From the IMG/VR virus record IMGVR_UViG_3300018962_000001, positions 124,001 through 188,000 of that record: a stretch of DNA of 64,000 nucleotides. One strand, given 5' to 3'. Below, piece by piece: positions 25,755 to 35,176 of the stretch. This DNA comes from a virus. A model generated the notes under the pieces. That model was given only the letters and a program-made list of their open reading frames with translations, was not told the origin of the DNA and did no database searches. The position numbers and the translations under genes are program-made. Numbering within the stretch: the first letter of the stretch is position 1; the number at the start of each line of letters is the position of its first letter.

Positions 25755-28700
25755 TTAAATATATCCAGCGGCACGCAGATCGCGCAAAAAGCCTGCCCAG
25801 GCTTCTTCTTGCCGGGCATCAATCATCCGGGCAATTTGATCAAGGGTATAATTGACGCCCTCAATCTGGTAGGTCGGAGCATAGGTGATGGGCGGCAGGT
25901 TCAGCCGGGTCGCCACGGCAGCCAGCGCGGGCGCTGCTGTTTGTGCCCGGAATCGGTCAAAGGTCGCAGCGCCGCCACCAAGCGAACGGTCGAGCAATCC
26001 ATGCTCCAGCTCCTGTGTCAATGCGACTAATTGATCCTCCATCGCCGCCCGCAATCGCGCGAGTCGTTCGCGTAACCGATCGACGGGAACGACGACCTCC
26101 GGCCCAGCCTCGCCCAATAAGTAATTGGTACCAGTATGCGCCCCGATCCCGGTCACCGGCTCCCGAATGACGCCACCTGTGGCATACCCAACCCAGCCAC
26201 CACCACGCATCACCGACTGGACCCCAGGCAGATCACGAATATGGCCGTACCGGCGTTTAATATAATTAATCGCGGCGATCAGGTTTTCAATGGGATCATA
26301 GATGTCTCCGGGATTGCCAAGATCCCGTCCGTTCGCATAGCCCAGATCTCCGGTATAGGCACGGGCGGATGCCCGTTTGTTGGCATTAAAGGTTTGCGGA
26401 ATCGTTTGAGCCAGGCCGCGCGATGGATACCCCGCGCGAAAATTCGAGTCCCATAGATTGATAGATCGGGGATTCCAGCCTGACTCATACTTGCCAAGAA
26501 TGGACAGCCCCTGAAGCCAATCGCGGGTAACCGCAGCCCCTGCCAGTGCCTCGCTGATCCACGATCGCGCTGGCCCCGGTGTGCCCGGCCAGTACTCGCC
26601 ACCCCGTGGGTCCGGCGTGTCTTGAGTCACGCCCCGCAGTTCGCGGAGGAAGGCCGCGAGTTCCAGCTTGGGATCAACCCAATTGCCCCGTTTGTCACTA
26701 ATCTGATAGTGGAGGTGATCGACCATTTCCCCGTCGCGGTAGGGCGTATGCCCGACGTTGCCGATGTCATAGCCCCGCTCGATCTGCTGGCCCGCGCGGA
26801 AGTTGGCTGGATCAACGAGGTGGGCATAGTAGTGTTCGCGACCCGATTGCCCGCGAATTTGAATATAGTTTCCACCGAATCCGTTCCAGCCCTGATAGGA
26901 AACGACGCCGCTCTCCAGTGCTCGGATGATCGTCCCTTCATCGGCGAGAATGTCGATGCCCTCGTGTCTCCCGGTGGTATCAGGACGCGCATCCCCCCAC
27001 CACGATACGATCTCCCGGCTGCCGACCATAAACTCGGCAGCGTCATAGACATCGGTCCCGACCTGGGCATCCTCAAAGGCACGCAGTAAGCCTTCGACCA
27101 GCGCGAGTGCCCACTCTTTCACTTTGCCGAAGATCGCCGTGCCCACACCAGCAAAGGCATCACCAGCAAAGTCGAACGACTCGAATCCCACGGCGCTCAG
27201 CCCACGATCCAGCACCCACCCCGCACCTTGACTGATCCAGTTAATGACATCGCCGATCGCGTCGCCAATGCCAAGTTCATAGGCCGGGTAGTTCCCCGGT
27301 AGCAACCCACGCCGCCGCAGGCGCGCGGTCTCCTGATGCGGGAGGACCGTTGAGCCGCGCGGCAACATAACGATTTCCGGTCCCTTTTCTCCCACAATGG
27401 CCGGGCCACCTGGATGGTACCCCCGCCGCGTGCCCCGCGCATATTGGGGAATGGTCGGAAGATTAAAGGTATCGGGAAGCGGCGCGGCAGCACCGAGCTT
27501 CTCGGCAATCCAATTGATCGCGTCGCGGAATTTGTTGACAAAGAACTCAAACCCTTTAATGGCAGCATTAAGTCCCGACGATCCATCCGCCGGGCCGATG
27601 GCCGTGTTTGCCATCTTTTTCATAATGGTGCCGATCTCGTTAGCAGCTCCCACGAACGGGGCGAGAATGGCCTCCTTGATCTCGCTGATTCGGTCGCTCA
27701 TCCCTTTCCAGGCGCGATAGCCTCCATTGAGCACGCCATTGCCCCGGTCATCCCAGGTGCCGACAAAATCACGCATCGCGGTTTTGCCACCCTCGACGAG
27801 ATTCGCAAAGAGTCCCAGCACGCCAGGGCCACCAACGGTGTACGTTCCCACCAAATTGTTCCGAATAAGATTCGGAAGATTAACGACCAGTTGTGCCACC
27901 TGGCCGATTAAGGAGTCGCCGCTGGTATCACTCAGCCCAATCCACTGCTTCACGGTGCGACTGGTATCGTTGATTAACCCCCAGAATAGCCCAAGGACGC
28001 CGCCGCCGCCGGACGCATAGCGCCCGACCAACTCGCCGATGAGTCGGAAGAATCCATTCGCGAGGCGTTGGATCGTGCCTAACATCGATCCGGCAGCAGA
28101 ATCCGATCCGACCCAGGCAATCAGCGCATCGAGGCCTTCATTGACAAGCCAATACAGCCAGCCCAGTACCCCGTTCTGCCCGGACGCATACGTGCCAACC
28201 ATCCATCTGATCGCAGCGAGATAGTCATCCGCAAGCGTGCGGATCAGACCGAGCATCCCCCCCTGTTGGTAGGCTCCGATCCATCGCTCAATATTTGTTA
28301 GCGCGGTATCCACCAGCGTTGCCAGGAGTCCAAGCAGACCGCCGCCGCCGGGAGTCCACGTGCCGACCATCCAACGGATGGTCTGAAGCATGGCATCCGC
28401 GAGACCCTGGATTTTCGCAAGCCCCCAGTCCCATAAGTTCTGGAACCACCGCACGATCCCGTTGACCATATCGGGAATAATCGAGTGCCCAACCAGATCC
28501 ACCCACAGCTGGTAAAAGGCGTTTTTCACCCCTTCCCACAAGCCAACTGCCAGGCCGATCACCGTGGTCACTGCCCCGGTGAAGATCGATACTACACTGT
28601 CAATAATCCCCTGGACAAAATCGCCAACCGCTTGCCAAAGCGGCTGCCAATCGCCGGTATAGAATCCGTAGATGATTCCCGCAACAATCCGCACCACCCC

Positions 28701-31700
28701 GGTGATCACCGTCGCGATTAGTTGAATCACGCCAAGGAAGACCTCAATGATTCCGCCAAGCCCGACGATCACGCCCGGCAGCACCCCGGACAGCAGATTG
28801 ATGATGAATCCCAGGACATAGAGAAACGTCGTTCCCAGAATCGTGCCCACCGTCACCAATACCGCAGCGATACCTCCTAAGATGGGCATGAGCGACCGCA
28901 GGGTATTGAAAAAGATGGTGACCAGAGGACTCAGCACCTGGAACGCGGTTTGGAGATTCGCCCAGAGGCGTCCGAACGCTAACCCAACCGCTCCCACGGC
29001 ACGTTGAAAATCATGAAAGAGCGGTTGCAGGAAGGCGATGAATCGACTCCAGGTCGGCGTGACCGTGGTGTTCCAGTACTGAACAAACTCGGCGACGCGC
29101 CCCTGAATATTGCCCCAGTTCTTCAGCCACGCCACCGTTAACAGCCCGATCACCAGCGCGATCGCGCCAATCGCGAGGGTGACGGGGTTGATCGCGACCG
29201 CTAAGGCTGAGAAGATGGCTGGCCCGGTGCGGAATAGCCCCAGGAGGTTGCTGACAGGATTGGTCAGCATGGTGAGCGGGTTCAATGCCCGCCAGATTGC
29301 GCTGAACACCGGTCCCAGCCGTGATCCCACGGCTGCCAGGACCGGGAAGCGCGTGCCGAGGGCCGTAAATAGGCCCGTAACCGTGTTGACAGGGTGGATT
29401 AACAGTTGGAATGGATTCAGGATTCCGCGCAGCGCAGGGGCTAGGGGACCAAGGTAGGTTGTCACCCCTTGGATTCCAAGATGAATCGCACCGCCAACGC
29501 GGAAGACGGCAAAGGCCGTCCCAATCCCCGCGACGACACTGAGAATCGTCCCGCCATTGGTTTGCAAGAAGGCAAAGAAGGGCTGGATTTCGGCCCGCAC
29601 CCCTTGCATCGTCGCCCGCAGATTGGCAAACTCATCGGGGAGTTGACCGAGTCCGCCGAACTCGGATTCCCAATCCACCCGTGCTTCGCCCCCCGCAGGC
29701 ATCGGAGGCAGCGGGATGTCGGGAGCCGTCATGCCAAAGAGGGCAGTGACAAATTGGACAACCGCATTGCGGGCTAAGTCGATTCGCTCCTTAGCCGTAT
29801 CAATCGTGGTGCTGAATGATTGCCATGCTTGTTGGCCTTGGGCCAGGCCAGTCGTGATATTGTCGGTGAGCTGCGTGATCGCCTGGGTCGCGTCACCAAA
29901 GGTCGATTGTTGTCCACGAGCCGCTTGATCGGCTGCTTTTTGCGCCTTTTCCTGAATGTTCAGGATCATCTGCTCAATTTCTGAGTACTCTTGTGATCCC
30001 TCGGCATAGCGACTGCGAAGGCCCATCAACAGCTCAAGGGCTTCGTTATATCGTCCTTGATCCGTCAGGAGGCGCGCTTGGGCCTTGATCTGCCGCTCAT
30101 AGGCGTTTTCTGCCTTGATCCCCGAACTTGCGATCGAACGATCCCGCTGGGCTTGCAGACGCTCAATCTGCGCCTCGATGTTGAGCCACTCTTTCGATCC
30201 CTCGGCAAAGTGCGACTGTCGCTCCCGCAGCTTCGCAATCGCTCCATCATAATCGCCGGTTGCCTTTTCCAGATTGGCTTGCGCGGCGATCTGTTGATCC
30301 ATCGCCTTCGCAGCCTTGCCGGTTGCCTCCTCCTGCAACCGTGCCCGGCGTTCTTCGAGCACCTGGATCTGGCGCAGCGTGTCAAAGTACTCCTTGCTCC
30401 CCGGCTCCAAGCCCGCCAACTTTTCGCGCAAGATGGCGATCTGCCCGTTGGTGTCCTCCAGTTCCAGGTTGTATTTTTCCTGGGCGGTTCCCACCTTGGC
30501 AGCATCGCGGGCGGCGTCCTCCGCTTGCTGGCGTTGGAGATTGGCGATCTGCTCCATGATGCGGTAGCGCTCTGCCGGATCAGTGGTTCGTTCAAGCTCC
30601 TCGTTAAGCAACGCGATTTTGCCGGGCGTATCCGCAATGGCGAGCTGGTAGTCGAGGAGGGCTTTTCGCTGCCGTTCCTGTTCTTCCGTCGCTTCACGCC
30701 GGGCTTGATTGAGTTCTCGCTCCGCTTCCAGATATTCCAGTGTGCCGGGGGTCAATTCACTTAAGCGTTGCTCTAGGATCGCGGTCTTTTCCGCCGCCGT
30801 CGCCGTTTCGAGGGCATTGCGGCGCTGCGCCTCGGCCAAGGCTTCCGCTTCTTTGCGCGACTTTTCTTCAGCCGCCGCCTGAAGCTGCGCCAACTGGGTC
30901 CGCAGCCGGTATCCTTCTTCAGACTCTTCGCCAACCGCCGCGATCCGGTCGCGCAACATTTGCTGGCGTGTTGCATCATCGGCAATCGCGTATTGATAAT
31001 CCCACTGTGCGTCCGCTAAGCGCTTGAGCCGATCTTCTTCCTTTTTGGTCCCACTTTCGCGTTCATCGGCCAGGCGATGCTCCAGGTCATAGATCTGCGC
31101 GAGAATCTTGTAGTATTCTTCACTTCCATGCTCAACATTCGCAAGTTCACCGCGCAGGATCGCCAGTTTCCCGGCAGTATCGGCAATATGGAAGTTGTAG
31201 TCGCGCTGGGCTTTCGCGCGGCGGTTGGCTTCCAAGACCGCCTCGCGTTCCCCCGGCGTCATGCCCGGCAGCAGCCCAAGTTTGCGATCTTCATTGATCT
31301 GGCGTTGAATTTGCAGCACCTGCTCCATGAAGCGGAGTTCCCGCTCTTGGAGGCGGTCGGCGGCGGCAAATCCGGCCAAACGGTCGGCGACCACCTGCTG
31401 CTGCTGTTTCAAAATCTCAAGCTGCTGCTGGAGTTGGGTCTTTTGATCGTCTTGGGCCTGTTCCTGGGCCTCCAACATCGCCAGCTGATCGCGCGCGGCA
31501 CGTTGTTGCGTAAAGGTGCGTGCGTTGCGCAGGGCACGTTCTGCCGAGCGTGTTGCTTCTTGGAGACGGCGGCGGGCGGCGGGATCATCCAAGGCCCGCA
31601 GCTTCGCTTGCACCTCATCGATCTGTTGGGTAAGAACGGCCTGATTCAACCGCTCTTGAATACGTAGGAAGATGTCGCGGTTTTGTTCGCCGAGGCGCGA

Positions 31701-33398
31701 CTCGATCTGCATCAATGATTCGGCACTGATCCTCCCCGTTTGATTGATGGAGTCGATCGCCTGCGCGACCAGTTGCGTGATCCCCGGATCTCCATTGGTG
31801 CCCACGGAGATGCGAATCGCTTCCTCAGCACTAATTTTGCCCGCCGTAACCAGCGCCGTCAGCCGATCTTGAACCTCCTCGGCGATCGTCGTCAGTGCGC
31901 CAAAGTCCGAATCGTCCCACTCAAGATAGGCCCGGAGGACCGGACTAAACCACGTGTCAATGGTCGAGAGCGGCCCTTCTCGCGGCGGCGAGAAACCACG
32001 CAAGAACGCTTCGATCCGGCTAGTGATTGCCAGGATTGCCATCTCGACGTAGCTACTGGCTCCTGCTAACATGCCATCGGCGAAGGCTGCAATGCTGTTC
32101 ACACCGCCAAGGAACAGTTCACGCGACAGGTTCTGAATCAGGCGAAGAATGAGTCCACTTAATCCCAGCAGGAGATTCGTAATCTGGGTGGCAGCCGTGC
32201 CGAAATCGCCGCTAAACAGGGAGATCAAGGCTCCCCGGAGCGGCGCGAGCGCGGCCAGCACCTGCGCTGCAAACTGGCCGTATCCTCCCACGACCCGATC
32301 CACAAAGGCCAGCGCTGGGGCGGTTGCCTGGCTGAATCCGGTTGCCATTGCCTGAACCGTGCTGATAGCGAGGCGCATGCCTGCGGCAATGCCCTGCCCC
32401 AGCGTGGCGGCGGCGGCGAATAACGCCGGGTCTTTCAGTAAATTTTCGAGGCCAACCAACTGCTCTTTGATGACATCAAAGATTGGTGCTCCGAACACGC
32501 TGCGCAGCATGAACCAGCGGTCAGAAATATTCGACAGAATACCGTCCATCGATCGGGCGGCAAGTTGGGCGGCACCGCCGAACTTCTCGGCAAGAATCTC
32601 GTTGAGGGCGGTGAGCGCCTGATCCGCCGTGCCGAGATACGTTCCCTGCGCATCGAACTTGAGTCCCTTCATCTCAAGATCGGAGCGAGTCGCAATCGCA
32701 AGCTCTCGGAGGCGGCGGAAGGCATCGCCGAAGTCACCCGTTCCAACACGAGCAATCGCGAAGGTGACTTGTTCCAATTGGCTGCTTAAATCACGGATCG
32801 CCGGACGAGTGACGACCGCTGCGTTGGCGACGTTGAGGAGAAATTCTTGCGTGCGCGCGCCAGCAACCTGGAGTTGCCGATCCGCTTCCACCAGCGCGGG
32901 CAGATCAAACGGGGTTTGCACATTAATCGCCTGCAATTCGGCAAGGCGACTTCGGGCGCGCGCGAGCATCTGCGCTGTCGTATCGCCTTCCTGTCGCAGC
33001 AGGGTCATGTAGGAGATGATGCTGTTTTCGAGTTGCTGGTTGGGACCAACCAGCCCGGAGAGTGCTGCCGAGGCAATCCGGCCTAACTCACGGAATCCAA
33101 AGGTCAACGCGCCCACGCGCGTGATCAGGCCGACCATCCCCCCGCCTAAGACGTTGATCGACGATGACAATCCTGACGAGGTTTGCTGGGCACGGACGAA
33201 CGTGTCGCGAAGCACGGAAGCCAGGGTTCGGGCTGACGCGGTAAGTGAACTCATGGATCGCGTGCTCGTCTGCGTGTTGACGTTAAACCCCTGGAGCTGT
33301 GATCCAAGCGCTTGAAGATTTGACCCGATGGCGCGGAGGGCGTTCAGCGCCGACTGGGCATTGCCCGTAAAATTTAAGAGAACCTGAATTTGATTCAC
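25755..33398 (-). CDS. tape-measure protein with M23 endopeptidase and SLT lytic transglycosylase domains, ~2547 aa
   Basis: A GTG at 33396-33398 is preferred as start because GGAGGG precedes it at 6 bases; an in-frame ATG at 33485 lacks a site. Residues 720-1160 hold about eight ~60-residue helical repeats (IADTxGKxAxLxxEL ... GSxEYxxIxxQI). Residues 1400-1640 are hydrophobic helices, and 1660-1915 hold glycine-rich repeats (VGTYxxGGxGVLGLL). An M23 domain follows at about 2140-2235 (HEGID, YYAHL, DHLHYQI: the His/Asp metal ligands). An SLT domain at about 2295-2380 has KYESGWNP with the catalytic-type Glu and ends NYIKRRYGH. It sets tail length and opens the peptidoglycan at DNA entry. At 1.5 angstrom per residue the tail would be about 380 nm. 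Confidence 0.92.
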   Translation of the reverse strand: MNQIQVLLNFTGNAQSALNALRAIGSNLQALGSQLQGFNVNTQTSTRSMSSLTASARTLASVLRDTFVRAQQTSSGLSSSINVLGGGMVGLITRVGALTFGFRELGRIASAALSGLVGPNQQLENSIISYMTLLRQEGDTTAQMLARARSRLAELQAINVQTPFDLPALVEADRQLQVAGARTQEFLLNVANAAVVTRPAIRDLSSQLEQVTFAIARVGTGDFGDAFRRLRELAIATRSDLEMKGLKFDAQGTYLGTADQALTALNEILAEKFGGAAQLAARSMDGILSNISDRWFMLRSVFGAPIFDVIKEQLVGLENLLKDPALFAAAATLGQGIAAGMRLAISTVQAMATGFSQATAPALAFVDRVVGGYGQFAAQVLAALAPLRGALISLFSGDFGTAATQITNLLLGLSGLILRLIQNLSRELFLGGVNSIAAFADGMLAGASSYVEMAILAITSRIEAFLRGFSPPREGPLSTIDTWFSPVLRAYLEWDDSDFGALTTIAEEVQDRLTALVTAGKISAEEAIRISVGTNGDPGITQLVAQAIDSINQTGRISAESLMQIESRLGEQNRDIFLRIQERLNQAVLTQQIDEVQAKLRALDDPAARRRLQEATRSAERALRNARTFTQQRAARDQLAMLEAQEQAQDDQKTQLQQQLEILKQQQQVVADRLAGFAAADRLQERELRFMEQVLQIQRQINEDRKLGLLPGMTPGEREAVLEANRRAKAQRDYNFHIADTAGKLAILRGELANVEHGSEEYYKILAQIYDLEHRLADERESGTKKEEDRLKRLADAQWDYQYAIADDATRQQMLRDRIAAVGEESEEGYRLRTQLAQLQAAAEEKSRKEAEALAEAQRRNALETATAAEKTAILEQRLSELTPGTLEYLEAERELNQARREATEEQERQRKALLDYQLAIADTPGKIALLNEELERTTDPAERYRIMEQIANLQRQQAEDAARDAAKVGTAQEKYNLELEDTNGQIAILREKLAGLEPGSKEYFDTLRQIQVLEERRARLQEEATGKAAKAMDQQIAAQANLEKATGDYDGAIAKLRERQSHFAEGSKEWLNIEAQIERLQAQRDRSIASSGIKAENAYERQIKAQARLLTDQGRYNEALELLMGLRSRYAEGSQEYSEIEQMILNIQEKAQKAADQAARGQQSTFGDATQAITQLTDNITTGLAQGQQAWQSFSTTIDTAKERIDLARNAVVQFVTALFGMTAPDIPLPPMPAGGEARVDWESEFGGLGQLPDEFANLRATMQGVRAEIQPFFAFLQTNGGTILSVVAGIGTAFAVFRVGGAIHLGIQGVTTYLGPLAPALRGILNPFQLLIHPVNTVTGLFTALGTRFPVLAAVGSRLGPVFSAIWRALNPLTMLTNPVSNLLGLFRTGPAIFSALAVAINPVTLAIGAIALVIGLLTVAWLKNWGNIQGRVAEFVQYWNTTVTPTWSRFIAFLQPLFHDFQRAVGAVGLAFGRLWANLQTAFQVLSPLVTIFFNTLRSLMPILGGIAAVLVTVGTILGTTFLYVLGFIINLLSGVLPGVIVGLGGIIEVFLGVIQLIATVITGVVRIVAGIIYGFYTGDWQPLWQAVGDFVQGIIDSVVSIFTGAVTTVIGLAVGLWEGVKNAFYQLWVDLVGHSIIPDMVNGIVRWFQNLWDWGLAKIQGLADAMLQTIRWMVGTWTPGGGGLLGLLATLVDTALTNIERWIGAYQQGGMLGLIRTLADDYLAAIRWMVGTYASGQNGVLGWLYWLVNEGLDALIAWVGSDSAAGSMLGTIQRLANGFFRLIGELVGRYASGGGGVLGLFWGLINDTSRTVKQWIGLSDTSGDSLIGQVAQLVVNLPNLIRNNLVGTYTVGGPGVLGLFANLVEGGKTAMRDFVGTWDDRGNGVLNGGYRAWKGMSDRISEIKEAILAPFVGAANEIGTIMKKMANTAIGPADGSSGLNAAIKGFEFFVNKFRDAINWIAEKLGAAAPLPDTFNLPTIPQYARGTRRGYHPGGPAIVGEKGPEIVMLPRGSTVLPHQETARLRRRGLLPGNYPAYELGIGDAIGDVINWISQGAGWVLDRGLSAVGFESFDFAGDAFAGVGTAIFGKVKEWALALVEGLLRAFEDAQVGTDVYDAAEFMVGSREIVSWWGDARPDTTGRHEGIDILADEGTIIRALESGVVSYQGWNGFGGNYIQIRGQSGREHYYAHLVDPANFRAGQQIERGYDIGNVGHTPYRDGEMVDHLHYQISDKRGNWVDPKLELAAFLRELRGVTQDTPDPRGGEYWPGTPGPARSWISEALAGAAVTRDWLQGLSILGKYESGWNPRSINLWDSNFRAGYPSRGLAQTIPQTFNANKRASARAYTGDLGYANGRDLGNPGDIYDPIENLIAAINYIKRRYGHIRDLPGVQSVMRGGGWVGYATGGVIREPVTGIGAHTGTNYLLGEAGPEVVVPVDRLRERLARLRAAMEDQLVALTQELEHGLLDRSLGGGAATFDRFRAQTAAPALAAVATRLNLPPITYAPTYQIEGVNYTLDQIARMIDARQEEAWAGFLRDLRAAGYI

Positions 33399-33441
33399 GG
33401 TTGTCCCTCCTTGCCGAAGGGACGAACGTGATCTACAGTGC

Positions 33442-33530
33442 GGTGAACGCGGCCTGGATCGGCCTGAGACGGCATCGACGGGCAAGGCACGGTTGGGCTA
33501 TCCGTGGCTAGGTATGGTTGGGCGTGGCGC
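33442..33530 (+). repeat. degenerate GGYNN pentamer array in the tape-measure leader
   Basis: Between 33451 and 33527, GG occurs at 13 of 16 successive 5-base positions in a single phase, followed directly by a hairpin. The array is G-rich on the + strand, hence C-rich in the tape-measure mRNA. It is the same repeat type as the arrays at 35.3-37.3 kb but lies about 1.8 kb away from them. Confidence 0.75.
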
Positions 33531-33554
33531 AGCACCTCACATGTGTGAGGTGCT
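33531..33554 (+). other. hairpin ending the 33.5-kb pentamer array
   Basis: A perfect 10-bp stem, AGCACCTCAC and GTGAGGTGCT, encloses the loop ATGT. It starts in phase at the end of the pentamer array. No T run follows on either strand, so it is not an ordinary terminator. Confidence 0.75.
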
Positions 33555-33581
33555 GTTTGATTCTTGGGATGCCAACGGTGC

Positions 33582-33623
33582 CCCATCCGAGCCTCGCACG
33601 ATACGGATCATGTGTCGGATGGG
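33582..33623 (+). other. inverted repeat in the tape-measure leader
   Basis: CCCATCCGA at 33582-33590 and its complement at 33615-33623 could form a 9-bp stem with a 24-base loop. It lies inside the probable 5' leader of the tape-measure message. Confidence 0.45.
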
Positions 33624-33660
33624 CGAGCACGGGGGAATGGTGGCCCATATAGGAGAAGTC

Positions 33661-33686
33661 GGGGCAGATGCGCGGACTTCTGCCCC
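33661..33686 (-). other. hairpin next to the tape-measure promoter
   Basis: GGGGCAGA at 33661-33668 and TCTGCCCC at 33679-33686 form an 8-bp stem around a 10-base loop. It would be among the first transcribed bases of the - strand message. Confidence 0.5.
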
Positions 33687-33688
33687 GT

Positions 33689-33717
33689 AGTATAGCAAAG
33701 ACCAGCGGCGTCGTCTA
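33689..33717 (-). promoter_or_regulatory. candidate - strand promoter for the tape measure
   Basis: On the - strand, TATACT (33689-33694) lies 17 bases downstream of TAGACG (33712-33717), a 4/6 match to the -35 consensus. It overlaps the stop codon of the upstream 63-residue gene and would give a leader of about 285 bases containing the hairpins and the pentamer array. Confidence 0.45.
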
Positions 33718-33906
33718 GGATGGGTCGGTGGGGGACTCCCACGGGAAGGGAATCCCATTGGCGAGAAAATACTTCCGCCAAAACTCGGTGTCGAAGGGAT
33801 GGCGATCCGGCGGCGGCGGCGTGAGATGGCGCGTCTTAATGGCTGCCGCGATTGCCACCAGCGAACGGTAGATCACGGCCCAGAACAAGCGATCGGCGTT
33901 CTTCAT
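33715..33906 (-). CDS. small hypothetical protein, 63 aa
   Basis: The start at 33906 (MKNADRLFWAVIYR) follows AAGGAGGAA. It has an N-terminal hydrophobic helix (about 6-26) that could be a membrane anchor, then a Pro run encoded by the CGG/CCG repeat, then an aromatic-rich end (FWRKYFLANGIPFPWE). It follows the zinc-ribbon membrane protein and precedes the tape measure. No family is known to me. Confidence 0.6.
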   Translation of the reverse strand: MKNADRLFWAVIYRSLVAIAAAIKTRHLTPPPPDRHPFDTEFWRKYFLANGIPFPWESPTDPS

Positions 33907-33916
33907 TGTTCCTCCT

Positions 33917-34921
33917 TTAAGGAGCAGTGCGCTCCGCTGCTTCGATGGTGTGAATCCCGGTGAGAAGTTGATAATACGCCAAGCTTCCAGGCTGAAATAA
34001 GAGCAGATAGCCTTGGAGCAACTCTTTCCGCGTGGCACGCGCGGGTTCTAAGGTGATGCGTGCTCGAATCAGCGCCATCCGTTCGTCATCCGTCAACTGC
34101 GGATCGGCCAGCCGATCTTCAAGCAGCAGGATCTTCTGGACGCGCGCAGCGGCAGCGAGGGCCATTGTGGTCGGCGAGATGATCGAGTCGGAGTCGTCCT
34201 CCGGTGGCGTATAAGGCCGGGGGGCAGCTAATCGGGTGGTTGGCCCCGTCGCCGGACGCAGACGTTGATAAATCTCGACCCACGACAGGCCCAACCGCCG
34301 GAGTGCGAGGATTTCCGCACGCCGGTTCGGCAGATTCTGATAGGCCACCGACTGACGCAGATCCTCCCAGAGCGGCTGAATCTCGCTGAACCACTGCTGA
34401 CGGCGGAGAACATCCTGTGGCCCCGGATCAAGCACTCGCACCTCCTCCGGCCAGAAAGCAATCGCCTGATCGATCTGGAGATTAATGAGTCCCAGTGGCA
34501 CGCCCGCAGCATCGCACTCAACACCATCTTGATCGATCCACGGCTTGTGCGGTGATCGCCGGATGAGATGGGGTTTCGTTCCCTGGATGACCGGGAAGAT
34601 CGCCGGATCGAGTGGGGGGACAAAGGCCGCATGCGACGTGGGATCATCCACGCGGGCCAGATCTGGGATCGTGTGCCCACACCCGGAACAAAACTTCGCA
34701 CCGGGTTCGATTCCACGATACCCACAGCGGGTACACTGATTTGCTGCGCGCGCGCGCTGTAGGCACTGATTTGCGAGCAATGTCCGGGACCGAAACTCTG
34801 CCAGATCAGATCGATAGAGCAGGGTGGTCCGGTAGGCTGCATACAAGGTCGCCATCAGGACTCCTACCTGAACTCCCTCACTCGAAAGATGGAATAGGAG
34901 ATCCACGAACCAATCATTCAT
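33917..34921 (-). CDS. zinc-ribbon protein with N-terminal membrane segment, 334 aa
   Basis: The start ATG at 34921 overlaps the stop of the HTH regulator (TGATG), so the two are coupled. Residues 14-35 form a hydrophobic segment. A zinc ribbon follows, CTRCGYRG and FCSGCGH (about 62-83), the pattern of the zinc-ribbon domain of many bacterial membrane and regulatory proteins. The remaining 230 residues are helical, with a WFSEIQPLWEDLRQS stretch and an ILALRRLGLSWVEIYQRL segment that looks HTH-like. It may be a partner of the regulator rather than a tail protein; unusual in this position. Confidence 0.65.
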   Translation of the reverse strand: MNDWFVDLLFHLSSEGVQVGVLMATLYAAYRTTLLYRSDLAEFRSRTLLANQCLQRARAANQCTRCGYRGIEPGAKFCSGCGHTIPDLARVDDPTSHAAFVPPLDPAIFPVIQGTKPHLIRRSPHKPWIDQDGVECDAAGVPLGLINLQIDQAIAFWPEEVRVLDPGPQDVLRRQQWFSEIQPLWEDLRQSVAYQNLPNRRAEILALRRLGLSWVEIYQRLRPATGPTTRLAAPRPYTPPEDDSDSIISPTTMALAAAARVQKILLLEDRLADPQLTDDERMALIRARITLEPARATRKELLQGYLLLFQPGSLAYYQLLTGIHTIEAAERTAP

Positions 34922-35136
34922 CACTCCTCCCGTTCCTCCGGCGGCGGCGGCGCGAACAATGCCAGCAACGGCACACCGAGCGCGGCAGCCATTTTGTCAA
35001 GCGATCCGATCGTTAACGTCTCGACGTGGCGATTATGCCAGGCTTTGCGAACCGTCCCCACCCCCAGATCGGCCCGTCGTGCCAGCTTCGAGATATTTAA
35101 CGCCTGGGCGGTGGCGATAACAGCTACTTGAAACAT
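34921..35136 (-). CDS. Cro/C1-type HTH repressor-like protein, 71 aa
   Basis: The start at 35136 follows AAGGAGGAT. Residues 10-62 fit the Xre/Cro helix-turn-helix order: ALNISKLARRADLGVGTVRKAWHN, then LTIGSLDKMAAALGVPL. The remaining tail is short and Pro/Glu rich. It is read away from the + strand island, and the 40-140 bases between the two directions hold inverted repeats typical of an operator. It probably controls its own promoter and that of the RAMP-like/HNH island (inference). It is compact, without a dimerisation or protease-sensitive domain. Confidence 0.8.
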   Translation of the reverse strand: MFQVAVIATAQALNISKLARRADLGVGTVRKAWHNRHVETLTIGSLDKMAAALGVPLLALFAPPPPEEREE

Positions 35137-35176
35137 TCGATCCTCCTTCCTCGTGTGGAGCGCGCATCATTGTGCA

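Noticed and set aside
25755-33485. Tape-measure start at ATG 33485
   Set aside because: No ribosome-binding site precedes it and the added residues fall in the pentamer array; the GTG at 33398 has GGAGGG upstream.
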